Shown here: positions 1 to 8,508 of the stretch, in pieces | Layout of the letters: every line of letters starts with the position of its first letter | How positions within the stretch are numbered: the first letter of the stretch is position 1 | DNA from: Alkaliphilus sp. B6464 | GTDB taxonomy: Bacteria; Bacillota; Clostridia; Peptostreptococcales; Natronincolaceae | NCBI RefSeq assembly: GCF_018141165.1 | Contig: NZ_CP058557.1 | Coordinates: forward strand, 62,001 to 126,000 | Length of the DNA: 64,000 nucleotides | Direction: 5' to 3' | Position numbers and translations under genes: made by a program | The notes under the pieces: generated by a model | What the model was told of the DNA's origin: nothing | What the model saw: the letters and a program-made list of their open reading frames with translations, nothing else | Databases searched by the model: none

Positions 1-622
1 TATCTTCTGGAATACTATCAAGTACTTTTTTTGCTATTAACTCTATTCCTTTCTCCCTAATTTCCCATAGACTATGCATAGTAACATCTTTATTAATTTC
101 AGTCTCTTGTTGATAACCTAAAATTGTAACGTTGCTACCACTAAATCCATTCAACGTATTAAAAAAATGATTAGATTCTAAAAGAAACCATAATCCAGAA
201 CCTGCAGCACCTATACATCAGTCTGATGATGGTTTGTATACATCAATATGAGCATCAATTACAACAAGGTGAGTTTTATCCCCATATCTCCTATGTACGC
301 TTTGCATTGTACCTGCCACAATACTGCAATCGCCACCTAAAATCAGAACTAAGTCATCATTCTCAAACCAATTTTCTGACTGTTTATATATTTCTCCCCA
401 TACAATACGTGGTCCCGGCCAATTTCTAATAGGCGGAATATTATGTCTTGGTATATAGCTAGGGATATTCACGTCCCCAAGATCTAAAACTTCAATTCCT
501 TGTTTCTCGAATAATTCAATTATACCTGCTTGTCTAAGAATTTTAGGAGTCATTTCTGTTCCTGTGTATAATCCTCCAGAATTACTAGGTACCCCAGCTA
601 ACTTTATTTTCAATAATATCAT
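1..622 (-). CDS. Arginase-fold (ureohydrolase family) protein, N-terminal part; in-frame UGA, candidate selenoprotein
   Basis: This gene runs off the left edge. The first 134 residues carry the family landmarks GGDCS (residues 96-100) and DAHID (123-127). A UGA codon at 218-220 follows at position 135. The same frame then stays open to the window edge for about 70 codons and still looks like protein (UGA, then CIGAAGSGLWFLLES). Aligned to arginase, the UGA falls in the active-site loop, and the spacing from DAH to the segment matching HGMPLAFLL is kept without a gap. Two usual catalytic or metal positions differ: the His of GGDHS is Cys, and the His of HGM is Ala. The family hydrolyses guanidino compounds with two manganese ions, but these changes make that reaction doubtful. 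UGA may encode selenocysteine, since another Sec gene lies in this window, or may be a nonsense mutation. Start ATG at 622 or TTG at 613. Confidence 0.6.
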
Positions 623-645
623 CCTTTCATCCTAATTATTGAATT

Positions 646-783
646 TCAACATTTATCATAGATAAATTTCCTACTTAGGTGGGCATTTAAAATATCCTGA
701 CAGTTAAATCTTCCTTCAGTGTCATGTAGATAAATTTTCTCTTTTTCTTTAGGACTTATATGATTTGTAGAGTTATCTTTCAT
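646..783 (-). CDS. Small ORF of 45 residues upstream of the arginase-like gene, unknown
   Basis: An ATG at 783 follows an AAAGGA ribosome site, and the frame ends 23 bases before the arginase-like start. The product is polar and Lys-rich, with no membrane segment and no family I recognise. The frame above it is closed by stops, so it is either a genuine small gene leading the arginase-like gene or the last open piece of a decayed gene. The surrounding DNA (784-1200) looks degraded, which favours the second reading. Confidence 0.3.
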   Translation of the reverse strand: MKDNSTNHISPKEKEKIYLHDTEGRFNCQDILNAHLSRKFIYDKC

Positions 784-829
784 TTTTTCCTTTAAATGTT
801 TTCCATTTTAAGATTTCAATTACACTAAT

Positions 830-1051
830 CTTCTTATTTTAAAGTACATTAGCTGTCTTCGTTCAATTATCCTTAGTTACATCAATTTTATTACATATAA
901 ATCTACTAATTCAATTTACCTGACAAGAAAATTATACCACGTTTTCTATATTATCCTAAGGGATTTCTGTTTTAATACCGTATTATTCAGCTTTAAAAGA
1001 GCATTGTTCATATTTTAAATCTTAATCTCTTATTTCAAATTTTCTGATCAT
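830..1051 (-). pseudogene. Decayed coding sequence beginning MIRKFEIRD
   Basis: A perfect ribosome site (GAGGAGGG) precedes an ATG at 1051. The frame reads MIRKFEIRD and then hits TAA. Protein-like stretches continue in shifting frames (for example LKYEQCSFKAE and YGIKTEIP), broken by several stops. This is what a gene looks like after frameshifts and nonsense changes. The family is not recognisable. Confidence 0.3.
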
Positions 1052-1202
1052 AATAACCCTCCTCTAAAAATAGATTTTCTTCACTAAACACAGAGGAGTA
1101 ATAATTCATTTTTAGGCTCTCAAAACCCCGACTTTCATAAAGCACCCCTATGTCATCTATGTTTTTGCTGTTTTTCAACCCTAAACAGATGACATTTTCA
1201 AT
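1035..1202 (-). pseudogene. Decayed gene, C-terminal fragment, possibly acetyltransferase-like
   Basis: An open stretch of about 55 codons ends at TGA 1035-1037, and stops lie just above it. It includes IGVLYESRGFESL, which resembles the LYE-x-GF segment near the end of GNAT acetyltransferases, followed by an acidic tail. It has no usable start and overlaps the next decayed frame. The rest of 1203-1633 holds no gene I can support. Confidence 0.3.
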
Positions 1203-1633
1203 CTAATTCTAACTCATTTTTACCCCTGAAACCATAATATATTGTGTTCAAAGTGCTCTATTTATCGTTTTGACCACAATGCGTTATCTCATTATCATAC
1301 ACTCCACATTCCTTGAGAGTATAATAATGATGTCATTTGGACCTGATTATTCCTTGGTGGTTGTATATATTCAAAATATAAAACATCTTTGCTGTATTAA
1401 GATACTCTTTATAGAATATCTTAATTATCCTTTAACTTTATCCCTAATATACCCCACAGCTCCATTACTGAAGTTTGTCTTATTGTTTAAGGCTATATCC
1501 TTTGACCAAACAATAATTAATTATATGATTTAAAAATTCTGTTCCTTTATAAGTATCAAAAGTCTATTACAAAGAATATTTATTAGGATTGGGGTTAATA
1601 TATAAATATAAAAAGCCATATAAGGAGTATGCT

Positions 1634-2323
1634 ATGACAAAGGAAATCATGGAGATAGTTTTTAGAAGTTTCTGTGCTTATATTATTCTATTAATCTTAG
1701 GTAGAATAATCGGAAGAAAATTGATATCGAGGATAACATTATTTGATTTTATAGTTGGAGTTCTTCTTGGATCTACTGCAGTAAGAATAGCTTTGGGTTC
1801 AAAAGAATCACCATTTTTAGCTACAATTTCAGTAATTGTTATTACTATATTGGTCGTTATTACAGATTATATAAATATTAAAAGTATTAATTTTAGGAAA
1901 TTAGTTAATGGCAAGCCAATCATGCTTGTGAGTAATGGTAAGCTATTAGATTATAATCTAAAAAAAGCAAGAGTTACTATAAATGAATTATTGGCACAAT
2001 TAAGAGAGAAAGGAATATTTAATATAAATGATGTAGATATTGCATTCATTGAGACTGATGGAGAATTGACTGTATTGCCAAAAGCCGATAGACAACCTGT
2101 AACAACCGGTGATTTAAATATTTCAACTAATTATGTTGGGTTAATGATCGACATAATTATTGATGGTAAAATAATGTATAATAATTTAAAGTACACTAAT
2201 CATGATGAACAATGGGTTAGAAAACAACTCAAGACTTATAATATTACTGATGCAGAGGATGTTTTCTATGCCGGTTTAAATTCTACGGGAGTTTTATATG
2301 TTTCAAAAAAGACAAAGCAATAA
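1634..2323 (+). CDS. DUF421 (YetF-type) membrane protein
   Basis: The 229-residue product starts with about three hydrophobic segments in the first 80 residues, including the IIGRKLISRITLFDFIVG stretch typical of DUF421/YetF proteins. A soluble C-terminal domain follows, with the conserved ARVTINELLAQLREKGIF segment. The family sits in the cytoplasmic membrane of many Firmicutes, often linked to sporulation or stress, but its biochemical role is unknown. The ATG at 1634 is preferred over a TTG at 1589 because AAGGAG lies seven bases upstream of it. A strong hairpin terminator follows at 2374-2418. It appears to be transcribed alone. Confidence 0.85.
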   Translation: MTKEIMEIVFRSFCAYIILLILGRIIGRKLISRITLFDFIVGVLLGSTAVRIALGSKESPFLATISVIVITILVVITDYINIKSINFRKLVNGKPIMLVSNGKLLDYNLKKARVTINELLAQLREKGIFNINDVDIAFIETDGELTVLPKADRQPVTTGDLNISTNYVGLMIDIIIDGKIMYNNLKYTNHDEQWVRKQLKTYNITDAEDVFYAGLNSTGVLYVSKKTKQ

Positions 2324-2373
2324 AAAGTAGAAAGTGTCTTGTCTATTCATATTTTTCATGCCACTACTCCTAA

Positions 2374-2418
2374 AAAACCTGCCGAACTATAACTCACTAA
2401 TATAGTTCTACAGGTTTT
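2374..2418 (+). terminator. Intrinsic terminator after the DUF421 gene
   Basis: The arms AAAACCTG and CAGGTTTT, with inner GAACTATA/TATAGTTC pairing, form a long stem around ACTCACTAA and lead into a T-rich tract. Confidence 0.75.
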
Positions 2419-2506
2419 CTACTTTCCACTATCAAATAGAACTAAAGCAAACATTTGCTTTTTTTAGTAGCTATTTGAAAGTACTAGATCCTTTTTTCTA
2501 AAACAC

Positions 2507-2700
2507 TTAATATCTCCTTGTAATAAATTTTGCAGCCATTCTTTTGCCAATCTTCATAAACTCATACCATAATACAAATGCCCCCGTAACGCCAAACACT
2601 GCAAAAAATTGTCTGCCAGTAAGAGGTGTGAACTTTAATATTCCACTGTCCTTATTACCCTGCCTTATTTGCCCTTCAAACCACTATTCATCTTTAGAAC
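2507..2700 (-). pseudogene. C-terminal remnant of a membrane protein
   Basis: An open stretch ends at TAA 2507-2509 and reads FTPLTGRQFFAVFGVTGAF then LWYEFMKIGKRM. The hydrophobic segment and basic tail suggest the end of a membrane protein, perhaps a cation-transporting ATPase, but this is a guess. A TAG interrupts the frame upstream. A further fragment reading SKKMSDSEIRLVTFYD lies at about 2710-2810. The rest of 2324-2888 holds only the terminator. Confidence 0.3.
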
Positions 2701-2888
2701 TATACTCTCAGTCGTAGAATGTTACCAATCGAATTTCGCTATCACTCATTTTCTTGGAAATTCCTAACATAAGACGTACATCTACTTCTTCAGTTGCTTC
2801 ACTCCTTCACAAGTAGTGTTATGGATTCAACGTGTATTGTGCGTTCTAGATAGTAGGTACTTTTTAAAAGCTTACTCGGTAATCTGTA

Positions 2889-3455
2889 TTATTTCTTTTT
2901 AGCAGTTTGATGTTTTTTATAATAATAAATACCGCCGATACAAACAATTAAACCAGTAATTGCCGGTTTTAATATGGACATTCCAGCTTCTCCACTAAAT
3001 ACAACGCTCCACATAATCTTTAGTACAGCAGCTGTAATAACAACTCCTAGAAGCAGTTTCAAGTTATTTTTCCAAGCAGCTATAATAAGAGCAATAAAGA
3101 ATATTGGAACAGATAAACTCATTATAATTTTGGGAGCTATCCATACCCCCTTTAAATATTCCATTTCATAGGCAAGAAATGTCATTACCTGAGAGCTACT
3201 TGTTTCAGGTGCAGGAAACCAAAACATGCTAGTAAACAAGGCAAATATTGAACCGAATATTCCAGTTAAGTTCTTCTTACAAGCGAATAATATAATCGGA
3301 ATGATAAACAAAGGCCTTATATACCAACTCAATACATTATGATGTCTAGCATATGCCCAGTTGAAAAATATATCATTTGTTAGAAATAATATTACAAATA
3401 TCACTGTAGCGACTGCAAAAATTATTCCCAATATATAATCCATTTTTTTAGTCAT
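2889..3455 (-). CDS. Six-segment membrane protein next to a TetR regulator, unknown
   Basis: The 188-residue protein is hydrophobic throughout, with about six predicted membrane segments and a short basic tail. I do not recognise a family with certainty. It starts 20 bases after the end of the TetR gene and has its own AAGGAGG site, so the two are very likely co-transcribed from the TetR promoter. In such pairs the membrane protein is often the regulated target. No transport motif is visible. Confidence 0.7.
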   Translation of the reverse strand: MTKKMDYILGIIFAVATVIFVILFLTNDIFFNWAYARHHNVLSWYIRPLFIIPIILFACKKNLTGIFGSIFALFTSMFWFPAPETSSSQVMTFLAYEMEYLKGVWIAPKIIMSLSVPIFFIALIIAAWKNNLKLLLGVVITAAVLKIMWSVVFSGEAGMSILKPAITGLIVCIGGIYYYKKHQTAKKK

Positions 3456-3475
3456 AATTAATACCTCCTTAATTT

Positions 3476-4108
3476 TTATATTGGTTTTATTCCATTAAAA
3501 ACAATGTTAAGCAGTGAATCAACTAGTTTATTAGTATCTTCATTATAATGGGTATGGTTAATATCACCAAATTTGTTTAGCATGTATTCATTTACTGTTT
3601 TATTAAGAGATTGCAACATCATACTTAAAGCTAAGGTATCAACCTTACTACTAACTTCGCCTTTTAATTTTGCATGATCAACCATTTGAACAAATAAGGT
3701 TTCTGATTGTTTTTCTCCTTCCTTAATAACTGCCGACTTTACAGTTTCATTATTCTCTTTTGAAAATTGTTCTCCTAAAGCAGCATATTGTGGATACTCT
3801 TTAGAAAATTCAATACCTTTGATGAACAGTAACCGAATTTGTTCCAGTAGAGTTAATGTTTTAAATTGATCTAAAATTATAGTAAAAAAACTAACTTTTT
3901 TTTCAATCACTAGAGTCATTATATAGATATATAGGTCAAGTTTGTCTGTAAAGTACTGATAAAAGCTCCCCTTAGCAATATTTGATTTCTTGCATATTTG
4001 ATTAATACTAGCTATGTCATAATTAGCAGAGGAGAATACTTCTATAGCTACTGATATAATTAAGTTTCTTTTGTCCTCTGATAAATTGAAAAATGCTGGG
4101 TTTGGCAT
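3476..4108 (-). CDS. TetR/AcrR family transcriptional regulator
   Basis: The 210-residue protein has the standard TetR layout. The N-terminal helix-turn-helix is at about residues 10-55, with KKSNIAKGSFYQYFTDK as the recognition region. A variable helical ligand domain follows. It begins with ATG after AAAGGAGG. A near-consensus sigma-A promoter upstream carries a dyad between the -35 and -10 boxes, which suggests that it represses itself and the membrane protein gene behind it. The ligand is unknown. Confidence 0.9.
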   Translation of the reverse strand: MPNPAFFNLSEDKRNLIISVAIEVFSSANYDIASINQICKKSNIAKGSFYQYFTDKLDLYIYIMTLVIEKKVSFFTIILDQFKTLTLLEQIRLLFIKGIEFSKEYPQYAALGEQFSKENNETVKSAVIKEGEKQSETLFVQMVDHAKLKGEVSSKVDTLALSMMLQSLNKTVNEYMLNKFGDINHTHYNEDTNKLVDSLLNIVFNGIKPI

Positions 4109-4161
4109 TATTTAACCTCCTTTCGTATTTTTGCGACCATCTAGTCACATGGTTTAAATTT

Positions 4162-4190
4162 ATTATATGACCACATGGTCACAATGTCAA
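4162..4190 (-). promoter_or_regulatory. TetR-operon promoter with operator in the spacer
   Basis: On the minus strand TTGACA (4185-4190) and TATAAT (4162-4167) are spaced by exactly 17 bases. The spacer contains TGACCA-N2-TGGTCA (4168-4181 on the plus strand), a perfect 6-bp-arm palindrome. A related ACCAT/ATGGT pair lies at 4137-4154, downstream of the start point. Confidence 0.8.
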
Positions 4191-4322
4191 TATAATTTTC
4201 AAAATAATATCATAGACAATAACACTAAATGATAAATAAATCACTTAGAGCTTCTGGCACAAAAATCCTCTGGAGAATGTCTCATCCAGAGAATTATAAA
4301 ACTTATTTTACTCCAAAACCGT

Positions 4323-4490
4323 TCACGCCTGACTAATTTGTCCCTGATATAGACGTTGTATATTGGCTAATGTTGACGGAATAAAAGTCCGATACAATAA
4401 ATATATTAGCTGAGAACTAGTTTTTTCAATAGCTCCCATTCTCCGGCACCGGCCAGTCTCTGCTGCTAGAGGCTCATTTGGCTGTATTTT
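4323..4490 (-). pseudogene. Decayed coding fragment, unknown
   Basis: An open stretch of about 55 codons ends at TGA 4323-4325 and reads GAIEKTSSQLIYLLYRTF near its middle. It has no start codon with a ribosome site. Its 5' part is locally richer in G+C than its surroundings, which suggests foreign origin. A second fragment ends at TGA 4577-4579 (LELEDGSFDDIAGTVVYSK). Confidence 0.3.
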
Positions 4491-4917
4491 CTAAAAAATA
4501 TATTATCGTCATATTTGTTTTCTTTCATATATAATTTCTTCGCATTAAAGGCAATTCATTCCAGTTACGATTTGCTTCACTCTTTAAAAAACGCTTTACT
4601 ATAAACCACAGTTCCCGCAATGTCATCAAAACTTCCATCTTCAAGTTCCAATGCTATATACGATTCATCTAGTAAGCCCTCTACTTTTTTCTATTCTGTA
4701 TCCTAAACCTTATGGTTGTTATCTAATCTATCTCCACAATCCTACCTAATTTTTCACAAGAAAGCACCCTCGATATCTACCGAAGGTTTTGGTCTTATCA
4801 ATTCTATTATAGGAGTGATAGAATACACACACTCCTATTTTTCTATTTAGTCATAATAGTCAATTTCTTGCTTTGCCACAATCTCCGAGTGAAATTATAT
4901 CTTAGTCTTGTTTTTCG

Positions 4918-5171
4918 CTATAAACAAGCTTTTATATTTGACCCATTATATGCTTTAACTAAAATATGTCCATTATAAACTTCAATTTTATCCACCATAC
5001 TCTTCACTACACCTTCATTGTAAGTACTGTCACAAATTATCTCTGAAAGTTGTTCTTTTAGCCACTCTTCATTTAGCGTAAGGGATAAGGCACACTTGTC
5101 CTTGTCCTTTTCAATTCTAGTGGTACATCTCCATAAAACTTTACCACACTCGGTTCTTCTACGACTTTTCT
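4918..5171 (-). pseudogene. Serine recombinase, C-terminal remnant
   Basis: An open stretch ending at TAG 4918-4920 includes CGKVLWRCTTRIEK, NEEWLKEQLSEII and VDKIEVYNGHILV. This is the typical tail of large serine recombinases: the second half of the zinc-ribbon region, then the coiled-coil helix and a terminal beta hairpin. The catalytic domain is missing. It marks a lost mobile element. Apart from this and the fragments above, the 1.2 kb from 4109 to 5288 has no intact gene. Confidence 0.6.
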
Positions 5172-5236
5172 TCTTTGACAGGTTATATCCTTCTCAGCTC
5201 TTTCATATCAATCTCTTTTCTCAATTAAGGATACAA

Positions 5237-5270
5237 GAAAGCCGTGAGCATATTTCAACTCACGGCTTTC
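5237..5270 (-). terminator. Terminator after rlmCD
   Basis: A perfect 12-bp stem, GAAAGCCGTGAG with CTCACGGCTTTC, lies just after the rlmCD stop codon. Confidence 0.75.
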
Positions 5271-5288
5271 GCTAATTTTTATTCTATT

Positions 5289-6653
5289 TTATCTCTCAGC
5301 CCGTTGCAACAGGCATACAACCTCACAATGTGCCGTATGCGGAAACATATCCATACATTTAACTTTTTCAACCTTATATCCATGTTGCTCTAGTTCTACT
5401 AAATCTCTAACTAAGGTTTTAGGATTGCAGGAAACATATACAATTTTCTCTGCATCAAATCCTATTATATCTTTTAAGGCTTGAGGGTGGATACCTGATC
5501 TTGGAGGATCTAATACGATAATATCCGGCTTATCTTTAAGCTCCTTTACCTTTTCCTTTACATCCCCTGCTATAAACTTACAGTTATCTAACCCATTTAA
5601 CTTTGCATTTTCATTGGCAGCACGTACAGCATCCTCTATAATCTCTATACCTATTACCTTTTTAGCCTTTTGTGCCGTTATTTGTCCAATAGTTCCCGTC
5701 CCACAATATAGATCGAATAGAGTTTTATCATCTGCATCTCCTACAAAATCTCGTACTATGGAATACAGCTTTTCTGCTCCCAGACTATTTGTTTGAAAGA
5801 AGGAAAAGGCAGAGATTCTAAACTTTAAGCCTAATAGTTCTTCTACTATATAATCTCTTCCAAATAAAATTCTCGTTTCATCGCTTTGAACAACATCAGC
5901 TAGGTTATCATTTAATGTATGCAGAAAACCTACTAGTTCTCCTTCTAAATCTAGTCCCTTTATTTCATCCACTAGATCTGTAAAATCTAAATCTATTTTG
6001 GTTGTAGTTACAAGGTTTATAAGTAGCTCTTTTGTATAGTGTGCTTTTCTTACAACTAAATGTCGTAAATAACCTTCATGGGATCTAGTATTATAATAAG
6101 GAATATTTTTCTCCTTAAAGTAATTAAGCATAATATTTAATATATTTCTGAAGTCCTTATCCATTATGCCACACTCATTTACAGTTACAATGTCATAATG
6201 TCTACCCTTTTTATGCATTCCAAGTGTTAATGGGCCTCCTTTTTCCTCATCTCCAAAGGAAAACTCCATTTTATTTCTATATTCAAAAGCATTAGGACTC
6301 ACCTCTACAGGTAAGTATTCATAATCTTTTATATCTGCTTCATCAAATAATCTTTTTACTTGCATATCTTTCATTTTTGTTTGATTTTCATAGGCTATGC
6401 TTTGATAAAGACATCCGCCACAATTACCAAAATGAGCACAGGTTGTTTGATCCTCTAATGGAGATTTCTCTACAACCTCATATATTTGGCCTTCTACATT
6501 GTTATTTTTAGTTTTAGTTATAAATACCTTTAATTTCTGCCCCTTTATTGCACTTTTAACTGTTACTTTTGTTCCTTCGAAATATCCATAACCCTTTCCA
6601 CCAAATTCATTTTCTTCTATAGTCAAATCTATTATTTGTTTTCTCTTCAGCAC
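5289..6653 (-). CDS. rlmCD: 23S rRNA (uracil-5-)-methyltransferase, RlmCD/RumA type
   Basis: This is a TrmA/RumA family enzyme that makes 5-methyluridine in 23S rRNA with S-adenosylmethionine. It has an N-terminal TRAM domain, then the iron-sulfur cysteines CAHFGNCGGC at about residues 72-81. The methyltransferase domain carries LFDLYCGTGTIGQ (SAM site), DPPRSG, and the catalytic YVSCNPKTL near the end. Length of about 454 residues is normal. GTG at 6653 is the likely start because GGAG lies eight bases upstream; a GTG at 6662 overlaps that site. Firmicutes enzymes of this group often modify two positions, hence the name RlmCD. It follows the RsuA-type gene by under 30 bases, an operon of two rRNA modifiers. 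Confidence 0.93.
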   Translation of the reverse strand: MLKRKQIIDLTIEENEFGGKGYGYFEGTKVTVKSAIKGQKLKVFITKTKNNNVEGQIYEVVEKSPLEDQTTCAHFGNCGGCLYQSIAYENQTKMKDMQVKRLFDEADIKDYEYLPVEVSPNAFEYRNKMEFSFGDEEKGGPLTLGMHKKGRHYDIVTVNECGIMDKDFRNILNIMLNYFKEKNIPYYNTRSHEGYLRHLVVRKAHYTKELLINLVTTTKIDLDFTDLVDEIKGLDLEGELVGFLHTLNDNLADVVQSDETRILFGRDYIVEELLGLKFRISAFSFFQTNSLGAEKLYSIVRDFVGDADDKTLFDLYCGTGTIGQITAQKAKKVIGIEIIEDAVRAANENAKLNGLDNCKFIAGDVKEKVKELKDKPDIIVLDPPRSGIHPQALKDIIGFDAEKIVYVSCNPKTLVRDLVELEQHGYKVEKVKCMDMFPHTAHCEVVCLLQRAER

Positions 6654-6681
6654 GAAATTCACTCCTATGTATTCTATTAAA

Positions 6682-7407
6682 TTATTTAAGTTCTTTTATC
6701 TGTTCTAATTCTTCTTCAGTAAGTTCTCTATACTCTCCTAAGTCTAGATTATTATCAAGCTCTAATGGCCCCATCGAAAGTCTTTTTAAATATATAACTG
6801 TCTTATCTACTGCCTGAAACATTCTTTTTACTTGATGAAACTTTCCTTCATATATAGTTAACTCTATTTCAGATATTTCATCAGAATTTAATATTTTAAG
6901 CTCTGCTGGCAAGGTTTTATAATCCTCATCTATAAATACACCTTCCTTAAACCTTTCTCCATCTTCTTCTGTAACTACACCTTCAACTTTAGCATAATAG
7001 GTTTTAGGTACTTGTTTTTTGGGAGAAAGTAATTGATGAGCTAGCTGTCCATCGTTAGTAAGTAGTAATAGTCCTTCTGTATCCTTATCTAATCTGCCTA
7101 CTGGAAATACATCAAATGGTCTATAGGATTCATCTAATAAATCTACCACTGTTTCATCTCTATTATCTTCAGTAGCTGATATTACTCCTTGAGGTTTGTT
7201 CATCATAATATAGATAAATTCACGATAATTTACAACTTCATTACCTACAATAATTTCGCTATTTTCAGGATCTATATGTAAACTACTATCTTTAATTATC
7301 TTACCATCTACCTTCACTAATCCATCTTTACAAATTTTTCTAATATCTCTGCGACTACCATAGCCTAAATTTGCTAATACTTTATCTATTCGTTGAGTTT
7401 TAGCCAT
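6682..7407 (-). CDS. RsuA/RluB family rRNA pseudouridine synthase
   Basis: The 241-residue enzyme converts uridine to pseudouridine in rRNA. An S4 RNA-binding domain fills residues 1-60 (RIDKVLANLGYGSRR). The catalytic domain contains PVGRLDKDTEGLLLLTNDG with the active-site Asp, and ends with the GKFHQVKRMF motif. It could be the 16S U516 enzyme RsuA or a 23S enzyme; sequence reading cannot decide. The start is ATG at 7407, six bases after GGAGG, rather than the upstream in-frame ATG at 7422. It is probably co-transcribed with rlmCD. Confidence 0.92.
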   Translation of the reverse strand: MAKTQRIDKVLANLGYGSRRDIRKICKDGLVKVDGKIIKDSSLHIDPENSEIIVGNEVVNYREFIYIMMNKPQGVISATEDNRDETVVDLLDESYRPFDVFPVGRLDKDTEGLLLLTNDGQLAHQLLSPKKQVPKTYYAKVEGVVTEEDGERFKEGVFIDEDYKTLPAELKILNSDEISEIELTIYEGKFHQVKRMFQAVDKTVIYLKRLSMGPLELDNNLDLGEYRELTEEELEQIKELK

Positions 7408-7503
7408 AATTATCCTCCACATTATTCTTTGTTATATAGATACAATATATTATTTGTTCTTCAAAATATTATATCCTACTTTGTGTTTTATCACAATTTA
7501 CCG

Positions 7504-7562
7504 ATAAAAAAATTCGTCTAGTGCTATCCTAAATAGTTAAAAACTTTATACTTTTTTATACA
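7504..7562. repeat. Dispersed repeat, short copy
   Basis: The two ends of this segment (ATAAAAAAATTCGTCT, TGCTATC, then AAATAGT, TTTATACTTT) match the ends of a longer segment at 29465-29578 in the same orientation. The middle of the longer copy, about 55 bases, is missing here. It lies just past a terminator, as does the long copy. Confidence 0.5.
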
Positions 7563-7565
7563 AAC

Positions 7566-7587
7566 AAAAAAGACTCCCTAAGGAGCC
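7566..7587 (-). terminator. Terminator after pssA
   Basis: On the minus strand GGCTCC-TTA-GGGAGTC is followed by TTTTTTG. Confidence 0.8.
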
Positions 7588-7591
7588 TGAT

Positions 7592-8107
7592 TTATCTTTT
7601 CTTTAATTTAATTTTTTGACTTACCATTGAGTATGAAAGAAACATCATCATAAATATAAGAAAATATGTACTTGTATTATAGTTCATTGAGTATAAGTTT
7701 ACTAGAGCAACAATACCACCACTAACAGTAATAGGTATACCCATATATACTCCTTCAAATTCGGTTACATTATATCTTGCTAAGCGATAAGCTCCTGCAA
7801 TTGGAAATAAAATAATAATAGCCATTCCTATTACTCCATAATTAATTAAGTGGCTGGCCCAAATTAAAATAGCCGGAGCAACACCAAATGAAATTAAATC
7901 ACATAGCGAGTCCAATTCTTTTCCTAAGTCACTTTCTGCATCAAACTTTCTTGCTAATTTACCATCAAAACGATCCATTAAAGCAGCTAATAAAATAAGT
8001 AATGCGGCTAAAAAGTAATTTTCTGCTAATATATTAATAATTGATAAAACTCCCAAGGACAAATTGAACAAAGTAAACATATTAGGTATATGGGATTTAA
8101 CTCTCAT
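7592..8107 (-). CDS. pssA: CDP-diacylglycerol-serine O-phosphatidyltransferase
   Basis: This membrane enzyme makes phosphatidylserine from CDP-diacylglycerol and serine, the first step to phosphatidylethanolamine. The CDP-alcohol phosphotransferase signature is complete at residues 46-68: DG-x2-AR-x8-G-x3-D-x3-D, seen as DGKLARKFDAESDLGKELDS then LCD. About five hydrophobic segments surround it. The length of 171 residues fits the Bacillus-type enzyme. ATG at 8107 follows AGGGGAG. No psd decarboxylase gene is adjacent. Confidence 0.92.
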   Translation of the reverse strand: MRVKSHIPNMFTLFNLSLGVLSIINILAENYFLAALLILLAALMDRFDGKLARKFDAESDLGKELDSLCDLISFGVAPAILIWASHLINYGVIGMAIIILFPIAGAYRLARYNVTEFEGVYMGIPITVSGGIVALVNLYSMNYNTSTYFLIFMMMFLSYSMVSQKIKLKKR

Positions 8108-8508
8108 TATATCTCCCCTATCTATTTTTATATTACTATAATTCCATAATTAGCAAATATATATTTATATAATAGCCGTTCGTTGCAGATATTTTAAAAT
8201 AATTATATCATACCTCCTGATTGTGTTAGTATATTTTTAACAAGCCTTTCTACCATTTTACTTTATTTTACTCAAAATTGATAGTGACAAATTATAAAAA
8301 CTTGGTTTAATTTGTTATATCAAAGTTCTTCTATATAAAATAGACTTTAATTTATGATTATTATTTGAATATATTTTTTCTATAGGTTTAACATATTAAT
8401 ATATAGTTGGACTACTTTTAACCCTAATTGACGATACATAGCCACTATGATAGAATTAAGAAAAATACACATATTATTGCACCAAAATTACATATAGGAG
8501 GAATCACT

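Noticed and set aside
1087-1160. A TPP-riboswitch-like pattern (GGGGTGC then TTGAGAGCC) on the minus strand
   Set aside because: The full conserved core is missing and the same bases read as codons of a decayed gene; no downstream thiamine gene exists.
2640-2700. In-frame stop in the membrane-protein remnant as a possible selenocysteine codon
   Set aside because: The stop is TAG, not TGA, and the rest of the gene is missing.
7408-7503. A promoter for the rsuA/rlmCD pair
   Set aside because: Nothing beyond an AT-rich stretch was found; no -35/-10 pair with good spacing.
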